Part shown: one piece after another, positions 25,519-33,487 of the stretch | Layout: every line of letters begins with the position of its first letter | Numbering within the stretch: position 1 is the stretch's first letter | NCBI RefSeq assembly: GCF_001894825.1 | Contig: NZ_BCWY01000038.1 | Location: 25,076 to 89,075, forward strand | Length of the DNA stretch: 64,000 nucleotides | DNA from: Rhodococcus jostii NBRC 16295 | GTDB taxonomy: Bacteria > Actinomycetota > Actinomycetes > Mycobacteriales > Mycobacteriaceae | Reading direction: 5' to 3' | Position numbers and translations under genes: made by a program | Notes under the pieces: model-generated | Seen by the model: only the letters and a program-made list of their open reading frames with translations | Told to the model about the DNA's origin: nothing | Databases searched by the model: none

Positions 25519-25547
25519 GACTAGTACGTTCTAGTCCAGAAGACTAG
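25519..25547. promoter_or_regulatory. Double dyad with three CTAG cores, probable TetR operator
   Basis: GACTAG-N6-CTAGTC (25519-25536) overlaps CTAGTC-N5-GACTAG (25531-25547); both are perfect 6+6 inverted repeats sharing the middle half-site. CTAG is normally rare in bacterial DNA. The position directly upstream of the regulator gene suggests two dimers on one site. Confidence 0.6.
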
Positions 25548-25699
25548 ATGTTTGGACGGGGCTCGGTCAAGGTCGCCGGAACGCCGATGTCGAACCGGCG
25601 AACCGACTTCGGCGGCAGATCACCGATCAGCCGGTTGATCCGCCGCCGAAGCGGGCTACTCCTCCAACATCGACACAGCCAGAGCGCGACGCGACGCCG

Positions 25700-26497
25700 T
25701 CACACGCTGCGCATCGTTCCACCGTCGATTGCGTACTCGGCTCCGATGATGGAGGGGCACCGATCAGACACCAGAAAGCCGACGAGCTCCGCCACTTCAG
25801 TGGTCTTGGCCACGTCTCCCAGCGGAACTCCGCCGAAGAGGCCCATCAGTTCCGCTTTCCCGTCATCCAGAGAGTCTGCGAAGTTTTGTGACATCTCCGT
25901 CTCGACGATCCCCGGCGCGATGCTGTTGACCCGGACTCCGTACGGTGCCACCTCGACTGCGAGCGCCTTACTGTATGCGGTCAGCGCCGCCTTGCTCGTC
26001 GCGTACGGCACGGAGGCGCCGAGGGCGAATCTCCTTTGGATGGAACTGATGTGGACAACTGCACCAGAGCCCTGGCTCTTCATGGCGGGAATGAGCTCTC
26101 GGTCCACCCGGACCGCCGCCATCAGGTTCGTTTCCAACGCAACGCCCCAGTCGTGTTCCCCCATGGACAGAACTCCCTCGTCCGACAAGGTCGCCGCACC
26201 GGCCGAGTGGACGACGATGTCGATACCACCCAGCCGGTCCAGCACTGCGTGTGACACGCGCTCGGCTTCGGCGGGTTGCGTGAGGTCACCGATGACGAGG
26301 TCCGGAAGCGATGGGTTCTGCGGGGGCTGAGAGCGGGCCACCGTCGCCACTCGTGCGCCGCGTTCACGCAGATAGTGCGAGATCGCGGCCCCGATACCCC
26401 GTGAACCTCCGGTGACGAGGACACGCTTTCCGTCGAACTCGCCGTCAGGCACCGACTCGGGTGCGATGCCCCGGGCCCCGTTGTCCGATGAGGACAT
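25700..26497 (-). CDS. Short-chain dehydrogenase/reductase (SDR)
   Basis: 265 residues, ATG 26497 with AAGGAG upstream. The coenzyme motif is VLVTGGSRGIGAAIS (TGxxxGxG); the NAG-like motif is HSAGAATL; the catalytic residues are Ser in VVHISSIQRRFALGASVPYATSKAAL with Y-x-x-x-K (YATSK). It is a classical NAD(P)-dependent oxidoreductase. As the last gene of the hydroxyquinol operon it lies 62 nt after the hydrolase. Substrate unknown; with two sister SDRs it probably oxidises or reduces ring hydroxyls upstream of the aromatic intermediate. Confidence 0.9.
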   Translation of the reverse strand: MSSSDNGARGIAPESVPDGEFDGKRVLVTGGSRGIGAAISHYLRERGARVATVARSQPPQNPSLPDLVIGDLTQPAEAERVSHAVLDRLGGIDIVVHSAGAATLSDEGVLSMGEHDWGVALETNLMAAVRVDRELIPAMKSQGSGAVVHISSIQRRFALGASVPYATSKAALTAYSKALAVEVAPYGVRVNSIAPGIVETEMSQNFADSLDDGKAELMGLFGGVPLGDVAKTTEVAELVGFLVSDRCPSIIGAEYAIDGGTMRSV

Positions 26498-26559
26498 GAA
26501 TACTCCTTTTCCACGTGCGCCCGAGGGTGCGCGATCAGACGCACCACTGGCCGTACTAC

Positions 26560-27444
26560 TTACGCCGGTACCTCTTTGAGGAACAGCTGGACGGACTCGA
26601 GGAACTCGGCAGGTCGCTCCTCCGGGAGCCAGTGACCGCACTTCGGCACCACTACGCCGTGCACGTTCTCGGCCACTGCCTCCATGGAGCTGACACACAG
26701 ATCCCGAATGCTGTTCTCGCCGCCGAGTGCGAGGACCGGGATGGTCAGCTTGGTCTTCGACAGCTCGGCATTGTCGATACCGTCCTGGTAGAAGGCCCTG
26801 TAGAGCTCGAGCCGCAGACCGCCCGGGCCCGAGTAGCTACGAGCATAGACGTCGATGTCCTCGTCGGTGATGCCGTCGAGGTTGTACATCTGCATGCGGT
26901 AGAACCACCGGAGGTACTCGCGTTCTTTGCCACTGATCAGCATTTCGGCCACGTGGCTGGCTGCGTGGAACGACAAGTGCCACAGTCGAAGCTCGTCGCG
27001 CTGATCCATGAAGTACTCGATGCCCTTGTCCCCTGCGACGCCCTTGAGCGCCATCTCGCAGAAGACGAGGCTGCGGACCTCGTCGCGGTGAGTCGCCGCG
27101 TATGCGTAGGCAACGGCGGCGCCGTGGTCATGGCCTGCGACGTGGACGGGGCCCAACTCGAGCTTCTCCACGAGTTGGTGGATGTCCTGAGCCACAGTCT
27201 TCTTGTCGTACCCCGACAGCGGCTTTTCGGGGACGCCGGAGTCGCCCAGACCCCGCAGATCGGGAACGATGACCGTGTAGTGATCGGCCAGCTGAGACAT
27301 GACCTTGCGCCACATGTACCACGTCGAACCCCAACCGTGCAGGAGCACCAGCGGCGGTCCGTCGCCTCCGCGAACGTAGTGCAACCGGACCTCGTCGAGG
27401 TCGATCATGTGGTGTGCGAATCGTGGGTCCAGTTCGTATGGCAT
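26560..27444 (-). CDS. Alpha/beta hydrolase, epoxide hydrolase-like
   Basis: 294 residues, ATG 27444 with AAAGGA upstream. It has HGWGSTWYMWR (oxyanion region), nucleophile elbow VAGHDHGAAVAY with Asp, and catalytic His in VPKCGHWLPEE. The Asp nucleophile matches epoxide hydrolases and dehalogenases rather than esterases or ring-cleavage C-C hydrolases (Ser). It is similar in type to 18285-19292, so the block holds two such enzymes. Its position between two SDR genes places it in the same pathway. Confidence 0.85.
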   Translation of the reverse strand: MPYELDPRFAHHMIDLDEVRLHYVRGGDGPPLVLLHGWGSTWYMWRKVMSQLADHYTVIVPDLRGLGDSGVPEKPLSGYDKKTVAQDIHQLVEKLELGPVHVAGHDHGAAVAYAYAATHRDEVRSLVFCEMALKGVAGDKGIEYFMDQRDELRLWHLSFHAASHVAEMLISGKEREYLRWFYRMQMYNLDGITDEDIDVYARSYSGPGGLRLELYRAFYQDGIDNAELSKTKLTIPVLALGGENSIRDLCVSSMEAVAENVHGVVVPKCGHWLPEERPAEFLESVQLFLKEVPA

Positions 27445-27470
27445 GGTGATTCCTTTGAGGAGAGTGTGTT

Positions 27471-28298
27471 TCAGCGGAACAACACGCCACCGTTGACGTC
27501 GATGGACGCCCCGGTGACATAACGTGCTTCGTCGGATGTGAGGAACAGAACGGCGTTGGCGATGTCGACGGGATCGGCCGAACGCCCCAGCGGGATGTGG
27601 GCGTACTCCTGATCGCGGAACTCTTCGAAAGTGATCGATCTCTTGGCGGCCTCCTCGGCCAGCGCCTGTCGGTGCAGATCGGTGTTTGTCATACCCGGCG
27701 CGACGGTGTTGACGGTGATGCCGTCTCCCGCGACCTCGGCGGCAAGGGATTGCGCCAGGACGATAATTGCTGCCTTCGAGGCGCAGTAGGCCGAGAACAG
27801 TGCCTGGCCGACGCGTCCCCAGAAGGAGGCGATCAACACGATTCGTCCGTGGCCCTGCCCCTTGAGCACCGGCAACGCGGCCTTGGCGAACAGGAATGGT
27901 CCTGTGACATTGATGGCGAAGACCCGGTTCCATTCGGCCTCGGACAGCGTCACGACGTCTGCGGGGTTGTTCACGACGCCGGCAGCGATGACGACGCTGT
28001 CGAACGCGCCGAACTGTGCGGTTGTCTCGGATACGACACGTTCGCAGTCTGCGAGCGAGGTGATGTCGGCGACGGTGCCGACCACGGTGACGGAGGGGTA
28101 CTCGGCCGCCAGAGTGGCCGCCGTTTCGGTGACGCCCGGGTCGATGTCGGCGATGACGACGTTCGATCCCTCCTGAGCGAGGCGCTCCGCGGTGGACTTC
28201 CCGATCCCTTTCGATCCCCCGACGACGATGGAAGTGTGACCGTTGAAGCGGGCCGTGGCGGACGGCTTCAACTCGTGTGCGGCCGCATCAAGCGACAT
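27471..28298 (-). CDS. Short-chain dehydrogenase/reductase (SDR)
   Basis: 275 residues. The cofactor motif is SIVVGGSKGIGKSTAERLAQEG; D62-type residues in VVIADIDPG favour NAD; the active site is ASFWGRVGQALFSAYCASKAAI (Y-C-A-S-K). C-terminus GASIDVNGGVLFR is typical of FabG-like enzymes. It lies second to last among the SDR genes, 26 nt before the hydrolase start. Function as dehydrogenase in the hydroxyquinol-forming route is inferred. Confidence 0.9.
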   Translation of the reverse strand: MSLDAAAHELKPSATARFNGHTSIVVGGSKGIGKSTAERLAQEGSNVVIADIDPGVTETAATLAAEYPSVTVVGTVADITSLADCERVVSETTAQFGAFDSVVIAAGVVNNPADVVTLSEAEWNRVFAINVTGPFLFAKAALPVLKGQGHGRIVLIASFWGRVGQALFSAYCASKAAIIVLAQSLAAEVAGDGITVNTVAPGMTNTDLHRQALAEEAAKRSITFEEFRDQEYAHIPLGRSADPVDIANAVLFLTSDEARYVTGASIDVNGGVLFR

Positions 28299-28358
28299 TG
28301 TCGAACTCCTCTGGTGTGAATTGCATATTCGAAATTTGGTCCTCGGCGCGGCTCTGTA

Positions 28359-29156
28359 TCACAGGATGCTGCCGATCGAGCCACCGTCGACGCCGTACAC
28401 ACTCGACGTGACATAGGAAGCCAAGTCCGAGGCGAGGAACACCACGACGTTGGCTACCTCGGCGGGCGTGCCGATCCTCGCCAACGGGAGATGCCGTGAC
28501 TTCATCTCGGCCTCGATGGATTCTGTTCGGTCGACGCCGTGCACTGCCGCGAACGTGTCTGCGAGTCCGCCTTCGCGCTCCCACATCGGTGACATGATCG
28601 CGCCGGGTGCCACCGCGTTGACCCGGATGTCGGGTCCTTCAGCCTTCGCCAACGAGGTCGTGAGAGACAGGATCGCTGCTTTCGATGCTGCATAGTCGGG
28701 ACCGCCGATGATGGGCTGCCGACCGAGGTCGGAGGCATTGTTGACGATTACCCCGCTCCCGGCGGCACGCATGAGTGGAAGTACATATGAGATCGCACGA
28801 ACCTGGCTCATGAAGTTCAGTTCCATGGTGTTGATCCAGTCGGCGTCGGAGAGCGTGTCGAAGACACCGAGACTGCCGGCTCCCACGTTGTTGAACAGCA
28901 CATCGACCTGGTTTCCGAACGGTTGCAATACCTCGTCGAATCCGCTCTTCACGCCGCTCGTACTCGCGAGGTCCGCGACGGCGTGGTGCACCTCGGTCCG
29001 GTCGAGTTCGTCTGACAGTGCCTTCAATCCGGTTTCGTCGCGGTCGACCAATGCCAGGCGCGCTCCCTCGGCGGCAAAGGATCTCGCGGCTGCGGCTCCG
29101 ATACCTGATGCGGCGCCGGTGATCAGAACGATCTTGCCGCTGAGCCCAGTATCCAT
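28359..29156 (-). CDS. Short-chain dehydrogenase/reductase (SDR)
   Basis: 265 residues starting MDTGLSGKIVLITGAASGIGAAAARSFAAEG. It has the acidic residue LALVDRDE (NAD preference), FNNVGAGSLG and catalytic INNASDLGR...YAASKAAI, where the serine comes as Ser in NNASDL. The C-terminal GGSIGSIL is slightly shorter than usual. It lies 3 nt after the NTF2-like gene. A third dehydrogenase in one operon implies several alcohol/ketone steps. Confidence 0.9.
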   Translation of the reverse strand: MDTGLSGKIVLITGAASGIGAAAARSFAAEGARLALVDRDETGLKALSDELDRTEVHHAVADLASTSGVKSGFDEVLQPFGNQVDVLFNNVGAGSLGVFDTLSDADWINTMELNFMSQVRAISYVLPLMRAAGSGVIVNNASDLGRQPIIGGPDYAASKAAILSLTTSLAKAEGPDIRVNAVAPGAIMSPMWEREGGLADTFAAVHGVDRTESIEAEMKSRHLPLARIGTPAEVANVVVFLASDLASYVTSSVYGVDGGSIGSIL

Positions 29157-29159
29157 TTC

Positions 29160-29600
29160 CTATCGCCTCTCTTGGTTCTTGCTTGGTGGGGGCCACCCCG
29201 TGTCGGCGGCGTCCGCACTACTTCCACGGAGCGGAGTCGGCTGATACGCGAGCAGTTGCCATCCCGAGTTCGAGTACTTCCACACGGCGAGGCAGCGGTT
29301 TCGCAGCGTCTTCGGTCTGCCGCCAGCCGTGATTCGGGCGTTCATTTCTCCGACGACGAGTGCTACATCGCCGATGACTCGGACGAAGTCGATGGGGTGC
29401 TCGATTTCGTGGTAGATGTAGAAGCCGCTGCGGATCTTCTCGAGATAGGTTTCGAGGGTGTCCGTGTCGCCGGACGAGTGCGAGTAGGCGAGATCGGGAT
29501 GACACAGTCCTTCGAATGTGTCGTAATCCTGGCTGATCACCGCGTCGTATCGTGCGTCTTCCAGCTCGCGGATCGTGAGTGTGTCTGTGGCGGTTGCCAT
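29160..29600 (-). CDS. NTF2-like / SnoaL-type protein
   Basis: 146 residues from ATG 29600 (AGGAG six bases upstream). The pattern REL EDARYDAVISQDYDTFEGLCHPDLAYSHSSGDTDTLETYLEKI and C-terminal KYSNSGWQLLAYQPTPL is the cone-shaped NTF2 fold used by SnoaL cyclases, ketosteroid isomerase and scytalone dehydratase. Asp/His residues line the pocket (HPDLAYSHSSGDTD). In this operon a dehydratase or isomerase step before ring aromatisation is possible, but unproven. Confidence 0.8.
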   Translation of the reverse strand: MATATDTLTIRELEDARYDAVISQDYDTFEGLCHPDLAYSHSSGDTDTLETYLEKIRSGFYIYHEIEHPIDFVRVIGDVALVVGEMNARITAGGRPKTLRNRCLAVWKYSNSGWQLLAYQPTPLRGSSADAADTGWPPPSKNQERR

Positions 29601-29626
29601 GTACAGCTCCTGGCTTGACGGCACAA

Positions 29627-30727
29627 CTAACGTGCCGATTCGGTTCGACGGTCGGAAACAGTGGGCCGGCGGCCGGCCAGCGCATCCTGCAGAAGGCTCC
29701 GAAGGCCTTCCTCGGTCACCTCACGCGGATTCGCGTAGGGATTCTTCAGCGCCTGCTCGACGACGATGTCGATATCGCTGCCGGCCATGCCGATCTGCTC
29801 GAGAGCGTGCGGGATGGGGAGTTTCTGTGCGAGTTCCCACAGCGCTACCGCTGCCGAGGTGTCGACGTGCAGGGCGTGCTGCACTGCGGCCTTCGCCGCT
29901 GGAGCGCTCGACTCGTTGTACGCCAGCGAATAGGGCAGGACAATCGCGTGTGTTTGCGCGTGGGGCAAGTTCAGGGATCCGCCGAGCGCGTGGCAGAGCT
30001 TGTGGTGCAGCGACATGGTGGTGGCACCGAGGCTCGCGCCGCACAACCACGCGCCATAGAGAGCTCGAGTGCGGTGGTCGATGTTCTGTGGATCCGCGAC
30101 CACTCGTGGAAGTGCCTCGGCGAACGCACGAATTCCCTCCTCGGCCATCAGCGAGATGATGGGCGACGCGTCCGGTGCGTAGAGGGCTTCGACCGCGTGA
30201 GCCATTGCATTCATCCCACTTGCCGCTGACAGGCCGACAGGAAGTGTGGTGGTGAGGCCCGGGTCGTACAGGACGAGCGCGGGGAGCACGGACGGGCTTG
30301 TGCCAGTCTGCTTGTGCCCGTCGCGAGTCAGGCCCCATACCGGTGTCATCTCCGAGCCCGCGTACGTTGTCGGGATCGCGATGATGGGCATCTGATGTTT
30401 GAGCGCAATCGCCTTGCCCAGACCGACCGATGAGCCACCGCCGACCACGACGCACCCGTCCGCGCCTCGGTCGAGTGCGAACTGCAGGGCAGCGTCGGCC
30501 ACTTCGACCGGGACGTGCATCTCGGCCCTGTCGAAGATTCCGGCGCCGCGGTCGCCGAGATGCGCGAGGATCGACTCCGCCAGTGTTCGTTGCTCGGGCG
30601 TGCAGACGACGATCGCTCGCTGCATACCCAGCTCTGCGATATGCGAGTGAAGTTGGCCGAGCACATCGATACCGAAGCGAACTCGCATCGGAAGGGCGGT
30701 GTATCCGAATTCGGACGAGTAGCTCAT
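29627..30727 (-). CDS. Maleylacetate reductase
   Basis: 366 residues, iron-type alcohol dehydrogenase fold. GGGSSVGLGKAIAL binds the NAD(P)H pyrophosphate; PTTYAGSEMTPVWGLT and the family-specific LHHKLCHALGGSLNLPHAQTHAIVLPY identify maleylacetate reductases rather than butanol dehydrogenases. It converts maleylacetate to 3-oxoadipate. ATG 30727 overlaps the dioxygenase stop by 4 nt (ATGA), so ring cleavage and reduction are translationally coupled. Products enter the beta-ketoadipate pathway, whose thiolase and CoA-transferase are not in the window. Confidence 0.93.
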   Translation of the reverse strand: MSYSSEFGYTALPMRVRFGIDVLGQLHSHIAELGMQRAIVVCTPEQRTLAESILAHLGDRGAGIFDRAEMHVPVEVADAALQFALDRGADGCVVVGGGSSVGLGKAIALKHQMPIIAIPTTYAGSEMTPVWGLTRDGHKQTGTSPSVLPALVLYDPGLTTTLPVGLSAASGMNAMAHAVEALYAPDASPIISLMAEEGIRAFAEALPRVVADPQNIDHRTRALYGAWLCGASLGATTMSLHHKLCHALGGSLNLPHAQTHAIVLPYSLAYNESSAPAAKAAVQHALHVDTSAAVALWELAQKLPIPHALEQIGMAGSDIDIVVEQALKNPYANPREVTEEGLRSLLQDALAGRRPTVSDRRTESAR

Positions 30728-31620
30728 GACGAAGCCACCGTCCGGTCGCTGTCCTGACCGAGCGTCACATCGAAATGCACTGCACGGAACGGGTTGTCGA
30801 ACCCCAATTCCTTCGCCCGATCCGGAGCGTCTATTGCGACGAACTGGCGGATGAGGCTCTCCTTCACACCGAACACGACGTCGGAGTCGATGTAGGGACT
30901 CTCGTCGACGAAAAGATGAGTGGTCACGGGCTGGTGCCCCTCGGCGGCGACGATGAAATGCATGTGCGCAGGCCTGTTCGGATGACGGCCGGTGTGCTCG
31001 AGGAGCGTACCCACTGGTCCGTCGTCCGGAATCGGATAGAAGCGTGGGACGATCGTCCGGAACCAGAATCGACCGTCCGCGTCGGTGCGGAACAGTCCCC
31101 TGAGGTTGCGATGCGGTTGAATGTCCGGTTGCTGGACATCGTAGAAGCCATCCGCATTGGCCTGCCACACGTCGACGGTCGCGCCGGCGACGGGCTTGCC
31201 GTCCTGCCCCGTCACCCGTCCTGTCACGAGACATTGTTCGCCGCCGCCATCGAGCGCGATGTTCGCGCCGAGTGCGCGATCTGGGGACTCCACCATATGA
31301 AACGGTCCCAGCACGGTCTGCTCTGTCGCGTCGTCGAGAGCCCGGTGGTTGATGGTCTCCACCAGCATCGACACACCCAGCACATCTGACAACAGGATGA
31401 ATTCCTGCCTCACGTCGTTGCAGCTCTGACCGGTGGCGGTCAAGAAGTCGACGCCAGTTCTCCACTCCTCGTCGGTGAGCTGAACCTCCTTCACGAAAGC
31501 ATGGAGATGAGTCACCAGCGAACTCAGGATTTCGTGCAGCCGCGGATCAGTGTCGGTGCCGAAGCTGTCCACGACTACCTCGGCGGAGCGATCCTCACTG
31601 AACAATCCTCTACGGCTCAT
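30724..31620 (-). CDS. Hydroxyquinol 1,2-dioxygenase (intradiol)
   Basis: 298 residues. An N-terminal helical dimerisation/lipid-binding domain (to about residue 95) precedes the Fe(III) catalytic domain. Iron ligands: Tyr in DGFYDVQQ, Tyr in PRFYPIP, and the two His of NRPAHMHF. DVLGVSMLVETINHRAL and LGPFHMVESP are typical of hydroxyquinol rather than catechol dioxygenases. It cleaves 1,2,4-trihydroxybenzene to maleylacetate. It is the first gene of the operon transcribed away from the cupin/XRE genes. Confidence 0.92.
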   Translation of the reverse strand: MSRRGLFSEDRSAEVVVDSFGTDTDPRLHEILSSLVTHLHAFVKEVQLTDEEWRTGVDFLTATGQSCNDVRQEFILLSDVLGVSMLVETINHRALDDATEQTVLGPFHMVESPDRALGANIALDGGGEQCLVTGRVTGQDGKPVAGATVDVWQANADGFYDVQQPDIQPHRNLRGLFRTDADGRFWFRTIVPRFYPIPDDGPVGTLLEHTGRHPNRPAHMHFIVAAEGHQPVTTHLFVDESPYIDSDVVFGVKESLIRQFVAIDAPDRAKELGFDNPFRAVHFDVTLGQDSDRTVASS

Positions 31621-32160
31621 GATGGCCGTCCTTCCGTCAACGTTCTCGATACTTCAACCGGCTCCACGCCGTTCAGTGCGGTCGATTCCTCGGGGGCGCC
31701 GCCCTCCGTCCGTTGCGTTCGGCGAGAACGGACCCGAGCTCAATTTCACTCACACTGAATATTGTGACATGGAGCATGCCGATTTGGGAAGTGTTTGTCA
31801 ACCTCGCTGAAATTTGCGGGGTCCGACTCCCCCGCGAACGGCCTATCCAGGGCGCGCTTGCGTCGGACGCTGCGGTCCGTTCGGTCTGGTTCCGTTGCCC
31901 GGAGCCTGCAGCCCCCGCGACGTCGGTTCGAGCATTGATCGCGGAAACGGTGCAGTTCAACGGGCTAGCGGCGTTGCACGTGAAGCGAGTCCACGCCGGT
32001 CCTGCGGCGCAGCACACTGGTGATTGACAACCTCGCCGTTCTGCGTGCATGATCGGATTCACAGCATTAAGTGACAGTGAATTCGGTGTCCGCTGACTGA
32101 ACTGGCGTCACAAGACTCGAACAGCCGTCGCTTCACAATCACCCGCCAAACAGGAGAATC
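31621..32160. promoter_or_regulatory. 540-bp divergent regulatory region with TCACACTGA-type dyad
   Basis: No convincing ORF. TCACACTGAATATTGTGA at 31750-31767 is a near-palindrome related to the dyad at 32611-32630 in front of the XRE-cupin gene. A weaker relative, ACAGTGAATTCGGTGT, lies near 32070 just before the cupin gene. These are probable operators for the dioxygenase operon and the divergent cupin gene. Confidence 0.5.
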
Positions 32161-32586
32161 ATGTTCATCAAGCGTGCCGACCAGCTGGAGCCGGAGATCG
32201 TCCACGACACCGGGGCTGTCTACTGGATCGTCCCCGAAGGGTCCATGCGCGACGAGACCGAAGGGGCATCCTTCTTCGACTTCGTCTCCGAATTCACCGT
32301 GCAGCCCGGTGCCCAACTCCAGCCGCACTACCACGACACTTTCGAGTTCTACTACATCCTCTCCGGTCGGGCGATCATGCAGATCGAAGACGAGGCCAAC
32401 CATGTCACGCGGGGTGACCTCGTCAAGATCCCGCGAAATGCTCGGCACACCATCTGGCCGACCGGCGACGAGGAGATCCGCGCACTCTGCTTCTCGACGT
32501 CCTTCCAGGCCTCGGGCGAGCGATTCGTCCCCTGCGATCTGCCGCGGGTCGAACCCGAGCAGAGCCCCGAACCCGTTCGGCCCTGA
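32161..32586 (+). CDS. Small cupin-domain protein
   Basis: 141 residues, ATG 32161 with AGGAG upstream. Single cupin barrel with metal motif PHYHDTFEFYYILSGRA (H-x-H-x4-E) and the second motif His in NARHTIWPTG. It may be a metal-dependent isomerase, dioxygenase or sensor-like protein. Divergent from the hydroxyquinol operon and followed by an XRE-cupin regulator gene; the three are probably co-regulated. Exact activity unknown. Confidence 0.8.
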   Translation: MFIKRADQLEPEIVHDTGAVYWIVPEGSMRDETEGASFFDFVSEFTVQPGAQLQPHYHDTFEFYYILSGRAIMQIEDEANHVTRGDLVKIPRNARHTIWPTGDEEIRALCFSTSFQASGERFVPCDLPRVEPEQSPEPVRP

Positions 32587-32610
32587 TGAATTCATCTACA
32601 CTGAATTATC

Positions 32611-32630
32611 AATCACACTGATGTGTGATT
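32611..32630. promoter_or_regulatory. Dyad AATCACAC-N4-GTGTGATT, probable XRE-cupin operator
   Basis: Perfect 8+8 inverted repeat 61 bases before the regulator's ATG, sharing the TCACACTGA core with 31750-31767. The position fits autoregulation. Confidence 0.55.
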
Positions 32631-32690
32631 CATGCAGTCTCATTGACGAGACTCTGCTTCAGCAGGCTCGCCTCGCGAGAGCATGAAGTG

Positions 32691-33416
32691 ATGGTGGACA
32701 GTGCGTCAGCGAGAACGGGGCCGGGAGTGGACGAAGCAATTGGTGTTGCCTTCAAGCAGGCGCGTCTGCAGAAGAAGATGTCCCTGCGCCAGGTAGCGGA
32801 GCAGCTCGGAATTTCGACCAGTTTGCTCTCGCAGGTCGAGAATCAGAAGACTCAACCCTCCGTCAAGACGCTGTTCGGACTGGCCGCGGTGCTCGGAGTG
32901 TCACTCGACGAGATCGCAACTGGTGGTATCGGATTGGACGGCGCAGAGGTCAGACTCGCGCAGAACCAGGACGCGGCCGCCGGTATCCAGCGCGCAACCG
33001 ACAACCCCGTTCTGGAGATGGAGAAGGGGGTCCGTTGGGAGCGCCTGGCGACAGCCGGACGCACCGACATCGAACCCCTCTTCGTCACGTACGAACCGGG
33101 CGCTTCGAGTTCTGTGGACGGCAAGCTGATGCGGCATGCAGGGGTGGAGTTCGCTTACGTCCTCGAGGGCACTCTGCGGCTCAAACTGGATTTCGACGAG
33201 CACGAACTCCGAGCTGGAGATTCGTTCTGTTTCAATTCGTGCCGGCCACATCTCTTCTACAACGCCGGCGATGTTGCTGCACGCGGTGTCTGGTTCGTCT
33301 TCGACAGTGCGAGTCAATCGAGTGATGTGAACGCGCTGAACGGCGCGTTGCGGCCCACCGGCACCGATGCCACCCGAAGCACGTCGCCCCACGCACCGCT
33401 TTTCGGCGGCCTGTAG
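32691..33416 (+). CDS. XRE-family regulator with C-terminal cupin domain
   Basis: 241 residues from ATG 32691 (MVDSASARTGPG). Helix-turn-helix: KKMSLRQVAEQLGISTSLLSQVENQKTQPSVKTLFGLAAVLGVSLDEI. The C-terminal cupin includes HAGVEFAYVLEGTLRLKLDFDEHELRAGDSFCFNSCRPHLFYNAG. This combination usually senses a small molecule via the cupin. It probably controls the divergent hydroxyquinol operon and the preceding cupin gene. A longer reading to 32625 exists but lies over the operator dyad. The TAG stop is the first triplet of palindromic repeat B. Confidence 0.88.
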   Translation: MVDSASARTGPGVDEAIGVAFKQARLQKKMSLRQVAEQLGISTSLLSQVENQKTQPSVKTLFGLAAVLGVSLDEIATGGIGLDGAEVRLAQNQDAAAGIQRATDNPVLEMEKGVRWERLATAGRTDIEPLFVTYEPGASSSVDGKLMRHAGVEFAYVLEGTLRLKLDFDEHELRAGDSFCFNSCRPHLFYNAGDVAARGVWFVFDSASQSSDVNALNGALRPTGTDATRSTSPHAPLFGGL

Positions 33417-33487
33417 GCGCTTCGCGCTCGTGCGCCTTTGTGGTTGCGGGAACAACCAGAAAGGCGCACGAGCGCCGAAGGCGCCTA
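33414..33487. repeat. 74-bp palindromic element, copy B
   Basis: Same element and orientation as 18214-18287 with four base differences, one of which (GCGC versus GCCC) improves the inner stem. Its first triplet TAG ends the XRE-cupin gene and its last triplet CTA is the stop of metZ on the other strand. A 49-base stretch is identical between the copies. Confidence 0.85.

Noticed and set aside
18225..33480. A shared peptide (CGCGNNQKGAR) in short frames at both places, suggesting a protein motif
   Set aside because: It is only the translation of the palindromic repeat loop; no ribosome site or gene context.
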